NCBI GenBank assembly: GCA_900073065.1
Contig: FJOG01000010.1
Span: forward strand, 987,310 to 1,051,309
From: Phialocephala subalpina
Lineage: Eukaryota; Ascomycota; Leotiomycetes; Helotiales; Mollisiaceae
Length of the DNA stretch: 64,000 nucleotides
Direction of reading: 5' to 3'
Part shown: piece after piece, positions 46,869-60,697 of the stretch
Layout of the letters: every line of letters starts with the position of its first letter
Numbering within the stretch: the first letter of the stretch is position 1
Notes under the pieces: generated by a model
What the model was told of the DNA's origin: nothing
What the model saw: the letters and a program-made list of their open reading frames with translations, nothing else
Database searches by the model: none
Position numbers and translations under genes: made by a program

Positions 46869-48386
46869 GCTGTACTCGAAAACAGTTGCGGATGTCAAGA
46901 TCTGGTTCCTTTGATTGGAAGTAGATTTTAGCTTTCAAAGCAACACAGTATTATGTATAATCAAGACCTTGATGAATCATCAAGATCTGCTTTCGTCCCC
47001 TTGTCTTGACTCCAAGCAGGCCATGAGTTCTTGACCCGTCGTGAGTGACTCGGTGCTTGTCCATTGAAGCACTCAACTCAAGCTCCCAACTCAGACCTCA
47101 ATTCAACTTATCTTCAGAACAGCTACTGGTAAGGCAACATTCGAGTTGGGAGGTGGAGCACTCGCTTACCTCCTGAGACTTCAAAAATCTCATGGTCACC
47201 GATTCAAACTCAACCCAGCCATCAGTAAACCCGAGAGAATGGACATGCGGCCCTCCATAACTTCACTCGAAGGGAAAAAAAAGAGCACCGGTATCTTGTA
47301 AATCAGCAACAGCAACATCAACTCCCTGGAACTCTCGACGTTTCGAACTTTCAGAGCAGTGCAAATCACGTGCCAATTCTTCTTTCCCTCCTCTCCTCCT
47401 CTCCTCCTCTCCCCGCCTGTCTGCCGCTCCCCTTGTGCTCCGCTCATAAGCCAAGCATCTCCCGCTTTCTTCCGCCTTACTTTCTCGCTCGCCCACTATA
47501 ATTATCCGCCATCCACTCAGCTAGCCCACTAACTCGGAAACAAAATCCGAAAATCAAACAGCCACAACCGCAATTATTCAAACAAGAAACGCATAAAAAT
47601 ACACGCGTCCCCCCTTCCATCGATCTTGGGTTTGATCGTGCCTGAGGGAGATCAAACCGAGTTCGGATGAAGACTTGGCTCGGTACCAAGCTTCCGTCAG
47701 GACATGCTTGGCGAGGCGCCTGAGGCTTGGACTTCCTGGACGTAGATCACACACGTCCTGTCCCCGCGAAGTTTACGAAAAGTGGAAAATGGGCTGATTT
47801 TCTGTTTTCGAGGTTTGGAGGCGGGAGCTGGGGTGTGAGTGGGTTCTAGAACTCTGCAGACTTGAATGTTTTGAAGGTTGTTGAAACATTTTCTTTGAGA
47901 TGATGGAATGAGGCTCTCGCGATAGAATTCGACTTCGGAGGGATTTGGTGTTCCACTTGGAATATTATGGCTTCAGAGAGTAGAGAAGCAGAGATGAAAG
48001 CAATACAAAAATTGGAAGACAGATCGGGATATAGAGAGAGTTGAATGTCAAAGAACGAGAGAGCAAAGATCAACCACAGCAAAAGTCTATAAGAACGAAG
48101 AAGAAGAGCTACCTACACAAAATTACGCTAAGTACACGAAAGGTAAAGTACTGGTAAATATACTGTATGCTTTACACTCTTGTCTCCCACCTCGTCCGCA
48201 TCCCATCAGCGTAATCCCGTAGAGAGAAATCCGCGCCCTGCGCTAGCAATATCATTCATTCCTCATATCTTAAACCTATGTACTTAACCCCCAAAGACCT
48301 TCGACCGACACACACTGCACCAATACATGCTCCGCGCCACCGTGAATTGACTGAACCAAGGGAATGACGAGGGGGGTGATTTTTGT
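46869..48386. other. Intergenic, no gene seen; short CCTCT-rich tract
   Basis: 1.5 kb separating the paralogue locus from noxB. A CTCCTCTCCT-type simple repeat lies at about 47390-47415. Minus-strand frames over it are low-complexity (Glu/Gly/Arg) and not called. Confidence 0.55.
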
Positions 48387-50247
48387 CTAGAAGTTTTCTT
48401 TGCCCCATGTGAATTGGAAACCTGTTCACAATTAGTATCTTGTTGAGAAGGAGGATGGAAAGGAGAGAATAGACATACCAGGCTCAGTATACATATTACA
48501 CTTAATATGCAGCACACTACCCAACACCTTCGGCCCACAGAAGAACACACCCGCCTCAGCTGGTGTGTGAATCTTTCTCACACTCTTGAAAATCATATCC
48601 CAGTTCGGTCGTCCAAAGTTCGTTGGTGCTCTCAGACCTGTAATCGCATCACGGTCCGCATTCGCATCATTGATCATGATATTGGTAGCATCATCGACCT
48701 TGATCTTGGCGGTGAGGTAGGTGTGGATCTCGATGTGGTTGTCCATATCTTGGGCTTCGATAGCGAGCAGGAGAGATCTGAACCATTCGAAAGAGCCGAA
48801 GTCACGGCAAATCCAGAAGAAGTAGACCTTGCGAAGACGGGTCTTCTTTTGGGGGTAGTTCATCCGGTACCAGATGGACTTGAGAATTGAAGCGAATGGA
48901 GTAACACCGATACCAGCACCGCAAAGCATGGCAACCTCATACTTGAACACATCTTCGGAAGCAGAGCCGAAAGGACCATCGATGTAAACACGGGGAAGAA
49001 CTCGTCGGATGGCTGGGTCGACTCCGTCGCTACCGGAAGCATTTTGGTTGACACCAACGACTTTTGAGGCTCCTCCTTTATCTCCTCCTCTTGGCTTATC
49101 AAGCTCGCATCCGAGTGCTTTTCCAACAGCTTTCGTGAAGTCACCCACCATTCTGATGTGAATCGAAATGTAGTCCTCCTCGGGTGCGGAGGTAAGGGTG
49201 AAGGGATGATATTGCCAGACGGAAACCTCAGGACAGCAGAAGAAAATGTACTGTCCAGCTCTTGTCTTGGTGTGCTCCTTCTTAATCTGAATCTCGCAAA
49301 CATTGCTGGGATGTTGAACAACCTTGGAGATATAGGTCTTGTGCTTTCCTCGGACTTCTCTTGCAATTCTCTCCGCCAGGTAGATGAATCCTCCATACAT
49401 CCAGTATTGCCAGAACACACCAATGGCGGTAGATCCAAGACTGACACAGAAGGGAGCGAAGTCGGGCTGAATCATACAGAAGGCTCCGTGGATGGACCAG
49501 AAGAAGAAGAATATGACGAACATATGATGCGTGTACCAGAAGCGCTCGAAGTTGGCACGGCGCATCTTCTCGACTGAGGTAACCACCATGCACATCAGAG
49601 CCACCAACATGATATATCCAGTCCATCCTGGGCCAGTAACGAAGTTGGCCAACAACCATCCACCAATTCCAAGATTGTTCTTTGCTGAAATTTGCGCGAA
49701 GTTGTTCCAATGCGCAATCGTGTGTACCCAAGAGAAGAAGACGATCGACCAAGCGGTGGTCATATGGAAAGTAATGTTCTTGTCGAATTGGATGATGCCA
49801 TTGAGAGGCGTTTGTCGACCCAAAGAAATGAGTGTTCTACACACCGGGAAAAGAATCATCGCCACATCAAAATGCAGAACCAACGCCGCCGAACGTGCTA
49901 TCGGATATGTCAAACCAAATGTACTTCTCGCAATCGTTAAGTTGTCCTTGATCTGGTAGTTCATGAAACCGAAGGAAAAAACCATCAAATGGATCGCGGC
50001 GAAGACAAAGACGAAACTGCGCAATAGTTAGCAATGCCACTATTGAGAACACTCACGGCAGCACCCACAATCGTCGATAACCTTCGTTCACCATCCATCT
50101 ATCGAATCGTTCCCGAGCATTAAGTTCCTTCGGCCGTTCACCACTCATCTCTCCGGACATCAACATCCTCGTCAACGGCGGCCATCTTGATCTCTCCGAC
50201 ACCTTCAGCGACCCCGTGCTACTCCTATCATAACCCTTCTCGGACAT
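48387..50247 (-). CDS. noxB: NADPH oxidase NoxB (NOX2-like catalytic subunit)
   Basis: Exons 50247-50057, 50016-48479 and 48421-48387 give 587 residues. The 12-residue last exon restores the canonical NOX end EPGFQFTWGKENF. The N-terminal cytosolic extension (SRWPPLTRMLMSGEMSG) is characteristic of fungal NoxB rather than NoxA. Six TM helices carry the heme histidine pairs in FSWVHTIAHWNNF and WYTHHMFVIFF. FAD binding is shown by HPFTLTSAP, and NADPH binding by CGAGIGVTPFASILKS and FFWICRD. It transfers electrons across the membrane to make superoxide. In other fungi NoxB, with NoxR and Rac, controls appressorium and ascospore development. The 40-bp first intron is short but frame-exact. A long upstream non-coding region suggests complex control. 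Confidence 0.95.
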
Positions 50248-53200
50248 TCTCTGCGCGGTGCGACTTCAAGTCGACTTTCGAAAGGCCTGCTTTGCCTCTT
50301 TTCCTGTTGAAACCCCTCCGTCTCTAATTGTGTTTTATTCCCAATTATCTGCGAAAATGTACGACGTGGTATTAAATGGACAATATCATTCAGAGCCTGC
50401 TGAAGTGACAGAAGGTCCCGAATGAAAGGGGTTCGAAGAAGTGAAGGTGCTGTGGTTGAAGGAGTGTGGAGGATGAGAGCCTGCGACAACACAAGAACTG
50501 TCAGCGAGGGTATCCGGCAGAGCAGACAGAGCCGGTACAAGTAACGGCTGCCAACTCGGAGGATCGACGACGAAAGGGTTCAAGTGAAGCAAGGACGAAA
50601 TTAGAATGAGTAGGGCAACGTCAACGTACCTGTACACAATGCCGGCACCGGTGGCTGCTTCCCAGATCAGCACTGAAGTATTAGGAAGGTTTAATTTTTA
50701 GGTTGAGGGACATGCAGAAGGAGGAGTAGAAGCAGGAGCAAGCACACAGTGCGGGAAGAAACGAAGGTTCAAGGCTGGCCAAGACTAGGAGAAGGGCATG
50801 GGGAGGACGACGCCCATTTGGCAGATGGAGCAGATCACGTTTATGCGGCGGGAATAGGAGATGGATGGATGGCCTGACTAGAGCGCTGAGTTCAGCAAGA
50901 AGATGTCTGAGCATGCAGAACAGAGCCGGTCTCACGGGTATCGGGTTGTGTGGGCCTTGCGTGCACTGGCTCCCATCGCCTCTTGCGTCGATTCTGTATG
51001 GCCCGAGGGACGAAACAACGCTGCCGCCATGGGATGCTAGGGGGCCAGAGTCGAAAGAATTCGTAGCCCTAGGGAGGCCCTAGGACGAACATGGCCATTT
51101 AATCGACAAAACCGTGTGATTCGAGGGGCGATGTTTGGGAAGAGCCAGATTTGGGCGTGCTGTGGTGGTGGTGCAACGCGCAGAGCGTGATAGAGCTCTC
51201 GAAAAGGCTTGTTTCTCCGAATGCCCCACCGTTCTGAGGGACGACCATGGCTGCACCTGGCAGATGCCCTAAAAGAGGGAAGCGCAGCGTATCACGACTG
51301 AGCGTTTGTCCCAAAGGAGTCGCTGCCAGTCCAGTGCCGAGTATTCTGCCAGGTCTTGTCGTGGTCTTGTCGTGGTCTTGGTCAGGGGCTGATGGAGTCG
51401 AGGTTCGAGGGACAGGTCGTGGATGCGAGTCTGTGCGACAAAGCCTCGACGTGCAAATAAGCAAGCGCGGCCATGCCATTGGTGGTCTAGTGGCTGACTC
51501 TGATCCTCCCTGCTGCTCGCTTAGTTTCAACATCGCCATGGAGTTTCAACATGGGGACGATGATACGCCCGGAAATGAGGCGGCGTCAGAGAGCAATGCC
51601 TCATGCTGATATATGATTGGACACATATCACAAGACATCCACCATCACGAACACTTGACCGTCGAGAATTCCTGCCCAGTTTGCATCTCGCGCTGCAGTC
51701 AGACTCGAATCGTATGGATAGTGGAATACGATCCATGACGGCGATCTCTGACATAAAAGGTTCAGTGCATATTGATTCGCCTGGAACTGTCCACCCCACG
51801 CTGGACATCGTGGTACAGGTGCAAACTGATGCCAAAGATAGAACCCTCTCTGTCATCACCAACGCCTCCCCCTCGCGGGAACAGAAATACTACTCTCCAT
51901 CGAGATGGATCACCGTCGTTACCAAACTTCCATCATGCCACGTTCCAGCCACTCCCTCCTCCCATTCTGCATCTTGAAATAGAAACTCCATGTCATCAGG
52001 AACAGAAACCAAACACTCCCCTCCCTCACATCCTCCTTCTATCTCTTATCGTATCCCTTCATTTTGGTTTGACAGCGGCGAGATATCTCAGGAACCAGAT
52101 GTCTGGTGTGGCTCCTCCTGTCAGCTCATCTCACCATTCAAGAGCATGTCTTCCAATCTCCCAGCAATCTCTGGACTTTCATCTGCCATCCAGCTTGCCG
52201 ATGATGAGAACAAGTTTCAAAGCATGTTTGACATCCATCTCCTCATTTGACGCTTCTATTTGTTCTATCTTCTTATCTGTCCACTCCCAACGTGAGGTTC
52301 TACAAAACAGTCTAGTCCGTGACATGTTTCGTTTGAGTTTGCTCGAGAGTCGAGCCTCAGCCTCACGGCAATCGTGTAAAGAACACGATACGCGAGTATC
52401 GTGAACGTGAAAATGGCAACAAAAACCGAGTATCAAGCCATTTTCCAAACTTCAAGATCATGAAGTCAGCAGCGAAAGAAACTTCTCCCTCCAACCGAGA
52501 GACTCCTTCCCCACCACGTGTCAAAGAGCCTCATCCACAATCTTGCATGTATGAAGCATCAGTGCCGAGCCAAGCTTTCGTCTCCCGCCCAGACAGGTCA
52601 AAGTTCAACCATCTTGTGATTCTTGCATCCTGACATCAGCATCTGCGGCAAGAAAGGCTCGATTTCTGTGCTCACTTTTCGTCATGTAAGACACATATAG
52701 ATTCACAGACTTCGGGGGGCTAGCTCTGCTTCTCGGCAACGTCACTTGAACGTATCCACTCGCATCCCATCTCTCAACGCCAAAAACAAGCCTTCTAACC
52801 CTCTAGCATCTCGATAACCTTTCCCAGACCTGCATTCCCCAATCTCATAACCTTACACATAGCGCGCCGACGTCAACAACAACCTTAATTTTTAACCATC
52901 TAGTCCTCTCTCCAATAAATTGCTTCTCCACCAAACTCTGGGATAAGGGATTCAGATAAATTGCAAGCTTAAACCCCCACCATCTTGCTTCTCGATTAGG
53001 TTTAATTACAGCCCCTCCACTTAAGAGCGGGCGCTAAGCAAACTCAGAAACGTCTCCCGCACCAACTAAGGCTTCATGTCTTGGCATGATGCTTCATCTT
53101 TCTTCTCTATCCCCACTCAGCCACCAACCCCTCCACCTCTCAAGTTTCTTCTCTCCGACGTCTCCGATGCTTTGATTCTCCATCTGCTCTCATCGCTATC

Positions 53201-54389
53201 CACTCGGCTGCGAAAACGAACACGCAAGCTTTATCCCTTCTCCACTGTTCACGACAATTAAAGTTCGAGGAGAACCGATTCTCTTGTCTTCATTAGGTAC
53301 TTTTCCTCCACTCAGAGCCAAGCATTCGTGAAGGAAGAAATCTGAAGTCGCTTCGCAGACACACATACGCAAGCTTCTTCCCCGCCTTGCGACTTTCTGT
53401 ACCCTACTTGACTCTCGAGCCACCTCAAGTCATCCAATCATGAGATCTACCAAAGGAAAGCAGACACACAACACGCAAGCTTCAACCTCGAATATTTCAA
53501 GTGCAAGTTCAAGCGGACCAGTAAACCACTTCTGTATGATCTCAGATCTGAGCACAAGTCGGTGTTTAAAACCTCCGTCCTTCCGGAAACAGTTCAACAG
53601 TCTGGTCTGGAAACGAAAACGGCGCGTTGACAGCAGACCGTGCTCTCCTACTCTATGCTTCGCTTGAAAGTACTTCTCGGACCACGGCACTTACTCCACC
53701 GACAAGAAACTGCACGACATATGATGTGATGTTAAGAAAGAGAAACAGACATAAGGAGCAGAGCATCGACCATCAGGTCGTTTCCATTTCAAACACTGCC
53801 ACGAACTTGTGCCAAACTCCAGTTGTGAGGAGAAGATTGGGGTAAGAAACAAGAAGAGCCACGTCACTCACGGTATGATTTCCAGATCATATCAGATCAT
53901 CAAGAAACAAGAGGAACAGTCGAAGTTCCAGACAAGTGTTAACGTGTTGATGCCACGAGGCACCATCAGATCATCAAAGGTTTCAAGAGGGACTCAAAAG
54001 AGGAAGATCTAATATGATGCCACGATGCATTATCAACCTACCTAAGAACAAGGCAAAGCAACGCAGGGTAACGAAACGCACCGCGGGGAAAATGCAGAGA
54101 AGCAAAACTGTCTGACCGGAATGCAATATCTATTCCTCCGGATGCTATCAAATCCTCCCCTTGTTGACCGTCCGTCATTGCCTTTCCCATTCATCCAGTC
54201 GGTTTAATTCCTCCACCGTACGCATATTCCTCCCCTTGTGCAGACCAACGTATCATCCGCCGCCAGTTTGTGTAAATAGACCCAGACCAAAGTGCGCAAA
54301 GTATTGGACGCCAGCTAATTCCGTAACGACACGCGTGAGAGAAAGAGGAAGAGTATTCATCTTGTTGTTTGTCATTGCCACACACACAT
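50248..54389. other. 4.1-kb interval upstream of noxB and downstream of the E2 gene; no firm gene
   Basis: noxB and the E2 gene are both on the minus strand, so this should include a long noxB promoter/5' leader and the E2 3' flank. 52600-53430 is C/T-rich on the plus strand with short pyrimidine runs. A possible small gene starts at the ATG at 53440-53449 (MRSTKGKQTHNTQ), and fragments to about 54012 end in RGTQKRKI, but exon joins are not convincing. Nothing else was identified. Confidence 0.5.
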
Positions 54390-55292
<903 letters not shown>

Positions 55293-56449
55293 TGCGACGG
55301 GTGTGTGCTGTGTTGTTGAGGGTAGGTGAGGTTGGTGATGTCGAGTCGAAGTCTCGAGGGCGCAGCAAACAGAATGAAGTTCTGGATCCTGCTCAGGCGA
55401 GGTTAGCGACTTGAAATCCGCGCGCGGCTACCGAAGATGACGCGGAGCCAGAAATAGAATGCGATGACGTACGTGAGGATCTGCGAAGAGACTTTGGAGA
55501 TGTTTGTGGTCGAGAGGCCGCAAAGGATCGAAGATGTTTTTGTTTTGTAGAGTTGTTGGCGAGGGAAACTTTAAGAAGTGGTAGTGTTGGATGAGGAATG
55601 GGAAAGACCGGGCTGGTAAGCGAGAAAATTAAGAGGCTTTGCTGGCTGGCGGATCACTCAGCTTTACAAAAGGCTGCGCTCTTCCACCCATCCACCTGAG
55701 TCACTTTTATTCATCGAGGCCCTTCGACGAAGTTCTTTATTGCCTTGAATGTTTGCAAGTCTCCAACCTCCTATGCGTCCTCGAATGCCCTCAACTTCAA
55801 TCAACATGGTCTCATGCAACCCCACCAATACCCTCGTACTCATGACGTATCTCCGAAAACGGATGATGGCAAAAGATCTGGTGCCGGGATGCAAAGATAG
55901 CAGTATCAGGTTATCAGCCTCATTGCAGTCAGGGGAGATATGGGATGTCACACATATGGTCACGAGGGCTATTGTTATTCGAGAAAGGGGTGGCATATTG
56001 TGTTGATGCCGCACATCAGCGTGATTTTTCTGCTTGCGTGAACAATCTGTCAGGCACAGGAAGTCTAATCAGGCAGGTCCTATTCCTGGTGTTGTATGTC
56101 AATTAGATGTCAAACCCTCTCTTTTGACAATCAGAGCGTGGCAGAAAGGCGCAATAGTCCTGCGTGGTACTATTGTTAGCGATGTTTCATGGCAATGATC
56201 GAGTTCGAGAATAGTTAAGGCGGCTCATTACAAGACATGTTCTTCAATAGCCGCCGTGACTTTCGACAAGCACAAAGAGCAAGGCGGCTGACATCGTAGC
56301 CGCCGGGATCACATCCAGTCAACACACGAGACTCCTCAGCATGTTCTAGACTTGAGGAGTGGATGACCAATGAGATGTGGATCATTTCCAGTGATTATAG
56401 ACATTTTGATTTTGGATATATACATTTTGGGAAAATGGTTCTTGAAGGC
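55293..56449. other. Intergenic: E2 promoter and 3' flank of glutaryl-CoA dehydrogenase
   Basis: 1.16 kb. Minor frames on both strands lack features. Confidence 0.55.
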
Positions 56450-57864
56450 TTATACGAAAGCCTGGATGCCGGTGATGGCTCTTCCGAGAATGAGACCTGC
56501 ATTTGTCAGCATTATGTTACGATCACTGACAGAGGTAGTAGGTAGGAGCAATGTTAGAAGTAAGAGGTAGAACTTACTGTGGATATCACTCTGGCCCTCA
56601 TATGTCTGAGTAACGAACAAGTTCGCCACATGCCTTCCAATACCGTACTCATCACTGACAGCGTTGCCACCAAAGACTTCCTGCAAGATACGCGCATTGA
56701 CCAAAGCACGGTCACAGTTCTGTCTCTTGATCATACTGATCATCTCTGGTGCTGCCTTTCCCTCATCCTTTAGTCTTCCGACTTGAATAGCTGCCAATGT
56801 ACCATACGCAGCGTCCGTTGTAGCATCTGCCAGCTTCTTCTGTACAAGCTGGTACTTGGCAATAGGGTTGCCCTTGAATTGCTTCCTCTCCAAAGCGTAT
56901 GTCCTTGCTCGGTCAATACAGTCCTCCAAGGCACCTATTGTTCCCCAAGCAATGCCATATCTAGCACTATTCAGGCAAGTGAAAGGTCCTCTCAAGCCCG
57001 TGACATCAGGGAACATGTTGGTCTCCGGTACAGGACATTCGTCGAGCTGAATCATGCCAGTAAGAGAGGCTCGCAGACCGTTCTTGTCCTTGATGGCAGG
57101 CGTCTCCAATGTACCTGGTGGGCATTCTGATCTTTCGATCAAGAACCCGTGAATCTTTCCATCTTCAGCCAACTTTGCCCATACCAACAGCACATCCGCA
57201 ATGGGACTATTTGTAATCCATGTCTTCGCTCCAGAAATCGAAAGGTATCCCTTCTTCGTAGGATGTGGCTTCGCTGTCGTCTCCATCGAACCGGGATCAC
57301 TGCCATGATTCGGCTCCGTCAACCCAAAGGCACCCAACAGTTTTCCCTTAGCCATCTTCGGCAGAAACTTGTCCTTCATCTCCTGTGTACCAAACTCATC
57401 AATTCCACCCATCACCAAGCTCGACTGGACCGACATGCCAGACCTGTATCCACTATCCACTCTCTCAACAGCCTTCGTAATAAGACCCGACGCAACATTC
57501 GATACGCCGGCACAGTCGTAGCCCTTGATCGTGGCACCAAGCAAGCCCAGCTCGCCCATCTCCTCTAGAATCTTCTTGTCATAGTTCTCGTCCCTGTACG
57601 CCTCTTCTCCACGTCAGTCCTGCACAATGACTTGTCTCTTCCATTGAACTCACGAAGCACCCTTGGCAGCATCCTCTCCTGACAATATGCTTCTGCGGTC
57701 TCGGAAATAGCAATCTCTTCCTCAGTCAATAGGTTCTGAGAACCTAGAGGGTCTTGCCAGTTGAACAGCTGCGGGGTTGCGTGGGCGGCATAGCTTCGAA
57801 CAGCTACTGGACGAGCAGCAGAGGTCAATTGACGTGCAGATGTGCGGAGGACTGGTTTGTACAT
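56450..57864 (-). CDS. Glutaryl-CoA dehydrogenase, mitochondrial
   Basis: Exons 57864-57654, 57603-56578 and 56496-56450 give 427 residues. The N-terminus (MYKPVLRTSARQLTSAARPV) is basic and Arg/Ser-rich, as in mitochondrial presequences. The acyl-CoA dehydrogenase fold is clear: FGLTEPNHGSDPGSMETTA (FAD/substrate loop), KTWITNSPIADVLLVWAKL, RYGIAWGTIGALEDCIDRAR, and the catalytic glutamate in TYEGQSDIH. The last intron splits the codon after DIH and leads to LILGRAITGIQAF. This end and the overall spacing fit glutaryl-CoA dehydrogenase rather than short/medium-chain enzymes. It oxidatively decarboxylates glutaryl-CoA to crotonyl-CoA in lysine and tryptophan breakdown. It is divergent from FEN1 with a 448-bp shared promoter. 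Confidence 0.92.
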
Positions 57865-58312
57865 CTTGGAAGCTTATGAAAAGAATGAAAACATGTCAAA
57901 GATCGTCTTGACAGTTGAAATGTCAAGAAGCTTTAACATCGCCTCCATTCTTCTAGCCCCTCCGCTATTCGGCAATGTTCCCCCAGAAAATGCATTCGCC
58001 GAGGCTTGCCACTTCGGGTCGAGAGAGTCATGAACTCGAGACATGAATAATACCATGAGAAATAGCAGAGACGAAAAGAAATGTTGCTAAATTGCATGCC
58101 AGTGCCGGTTGAAATTTCACGATTTTTTGGGTCATATGTCCCAGGGTCGGTGGATCACGATGGCTGGCAAAATCACTCTACGCGGGTCGCGACTTCTCGC
58201 CAAGCTTAACGCGAACCATCGCGTCACCTCTTCAACTTCCTGAATCTCGAGTTGACATCTATCACAACCCACGACAACTCTACATCACCGCAGACCAGAA
58301 GCAACCGTCAAG
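57865..58312. promoter_or_regulatory. Bidirectional promoter between glutaryl-CoA dehydrogenase and FEN1
   Basis: 448 bp between divergent starts. Three ACGCG/CGCGT cores lie near the FEN1 side (58180-58184, 58209-58213, 58220-58224). These match the MluI cell-cycle box bound by MBF-type factors in yeasts, which would suit S-phase expression of FEN1. Binding is inference. Confidence 0.55.
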
Positions 58313-59648
58313 ATGGGTATCAAGCAGCTCTTCCAGATCATCAAGGAGGAATGTCCAGATTCCTACAAGGAGGGCGAGATCAAGAACCAGTTCGGCAGAA
58401 AAGTAGCCATTGTAAGACCTCCATCCACACTTCACTGAGCAATTGACTGACTTTATCTTCCAGGATGCGTATGCGATTCCTCCCAATTCCTCTTTTACAC
58501 CAGACTAACATCTGCAGCTCCATGTCCATCTACTCCTTCCTCATCGCAGTCCGTTCCGGCGGCGAAATGCTCACCAACGAAGACGGCGAAACCACCTCCC
58601 ATCTCATGGGCATGTTCTACCGCACCCTCCGAATCGTCGACAACGGCATAAAGCCAGTCTACGTTTTCGATGGCGCACCCCCAAAGCTCAAGTCCGGCGA
58701 GTTAGCAAAGCGTTTCCAACGAAAGGCCACCGCGACTGAAGGTCTCGAAGAAGCAAAGGAGACGGGTACAGCGGAGGATGTTGAGAAGTTCTCGAGACGA
58801 ACAGTTAGGGTCACAAGGGAGCACAATGCCGAATGTCAGCGCTTGTTAAAGTTGATGGGCGTCCCGTACATCATTGCGCCGACGGAGGCAGAGGCTCAGT
58901 GTGCAGTGTTGGCGAGAGCTGGAAAGGTTTATGCTGCTGCAAGTGAGGATATGGATACGCTGTGCTTCGACTCTCCCGTCCTGCTGCGTCATCTCACATT
59001 CAGTGAGCAGCGAAAGGAACCCATTCAAGAGATCTTCCTTGAAAAGGTACTTTCTGGATTAAACATGGAGCGCAAGCAGGTAAATTTCTCTCCCCCGACG
59101 ACCCCCTTTCTGCCACTAACAGAACCCAGTTCGTCGACCTCTGCATTCTGCTAGGCTGTGACTACCTCGACCCCATCCCCAAAATCGGTCCTCACACGGC
59201 CCTCAAACTCATCCGCGAATACGGCGATCTCGAATCCTTCGTCGCAGCCGTCGAAGCTGGCAAAACCAAATTCACAATCCCTGAAGACTGGCCTTACAAA
59301 GATGCCCGCGAGCTCTTCTTCAATCCCGACGTTCGATCCGCTGATCACGAAGACTGTGACTTCAAATGGGAAGCTCCTGATATCGATGGACTTGTCCAAT
59401 TCCTCGTCACAGAGAAAGGATTCAGCGAGGATCGTGTTAGGGGAGGTGCTGCTAGGTTACAAAAGAACCTGAAGAGTACTCAGCAGGCTAGATTGGAGGG
59501 GTTTTTTAAGCCAATTCCGAAGACTGAGGAGCAGATTAAGAGCTTGAAGCGAAAGAACAATGAGAAGAATGAGGAGAAAAAGAAGAAGTTGAAGGAGGAG
59601 AAGAAGGAAAAAGCTAAGGCTAAGGCGAAGCCGAGAGGTACTGCTTAG
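58313..59648 (+). CDS. fen1: Flap endonuclease 1 (FEN1/Rad27)
   Basis: Exons 58313-58411, 58464-58468, 58518-59079 and 59130-59648 give 394 residues. Exon 2 is only 5 nt (GATGC) and restores the catalytic Asp and Ala in [19 protein letters not shown]-terminal [29 protein letters not shown], the PTEAEAQCA acidic cluster, [13 protein letters not shown] and [15 protein letters not shown] (metal site plus helix-two-turn-helix) are all FEN1 hallmarks. The PCNA-interacting box is QARLEGFF near the C-terminus, followed by a Lys-rich nuclear tail. It removes 5' flaps in Okazaki-fragment maturation and long-patch repair. Intact. Confidence 0.96.
58464..58468 (+). other. fen1: 5-nt microexon of FEN1
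   Basis: GATGC is flanked by an AG acceptor (58462-58463) and a GTATGC donor (58469). Only its inclusion joins AI to ASMSIY in frame with the invariant first catalytic Asp. Confidence 0.85.
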
Positions 59649-60650
59649 GTGCTATCAGGAGAGAGGGTTAGTTCTTTGCATTTGTTGTCTCGCATGGAGT
59701 ATTTGGCGTCTGGAAGAAAGGGAGGGAAGGACAATGGTCGAGATTGGGTTTGGGCGTGTCAAGGTGACATGCGTGTATTTGCTTCTTAATGTTGACGGCC
59801 TGCTTTATTTCCTGCGATGACATTCAGCACAGAACCATGAATAAGAAAAATATCTATGAATTCGGATCATGAAATCGGCTCTTAGGTGGTGCCTTTTCAT
59901 CTTGGTCAGCCTCTCACGTACATCCCAACATGCCGAGTGCCACTACCTGAACCTCTTCTTTCTAGCTCGATTTCTGCCTCCGGTGCTTGACGTATTTCCA
60001 TTTGGACCTCTCTACTGCTCTTCATGCAAGTACCTGCAGTCAAATCATTCAAAGCCAATGATTTCCAGATTCTGACCCAATGAGGGAAGCGCCCTTTTCA
60101 GCCCCAAGGGTTTCGACCAAGATGTCAGCATAACCCATCCAAAAGTTGCCTCTCAACTACATCTCGTCAGTTCTAGATATTTTCCCCCACAATTGCAGTC
60201 CACATTGCTTCGTGGCTTCGCGTTTCAGCTATGCTAGGTGATTCTTCGTGGAACTTTTCCCTTGGCCGGATCGCCTCAAAGTTCTTACAAAACACAGTCA
60301 CGGCACGCTTCCCTCTTCAGACCTGAATGCTTCATGTTTTGCCAAGAGCTAGCAATGCTCCGTGTAATCTGCATGTTGTGCGACGGTCATGCTCACATTT
60401 TGAACAGAACGAGTGAGGAGCTGAAGTCATCAGCTTCTGTTCCACAATCGCTGATGGAGAATGGTCGTGGAAGGCGAACCAACATGCAAGGCTTTGGACA
60501 GGAGATAGTATTATCTCAAGACCACAGTGCTTCAGTATAAAGGGTGTCAAACATACCAATGATAATCCATTTTCAGTCATCCAGATTCATACAGACATTG
60601 ACAAGTCCGACCTACCTCTCTCTTCCAATCTCCAACATCACATGATTCAA
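59649..60650. other. Intergenic, no gene seen
   Basis: About 1 kb after FEN1; small frames lack features. Confidence 0.5.
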
Positions 60651-60697
60651 ATTTACCACTTTCAGCGTCTTCAAAAACTTCCATTTACAATCAAGAC

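Noticed and set aside
48860..49447. Minus-strand 195-codon frame inside noxB
   Set aside because: It is an alternative frame of noxB exon 2.
51772..52404. Plus-strand 210-codon frame
   Set aside because: Ser/His/Pro-rich low-complexity translation with no start context or domain; probably non-coding sequence upstream of noxB.
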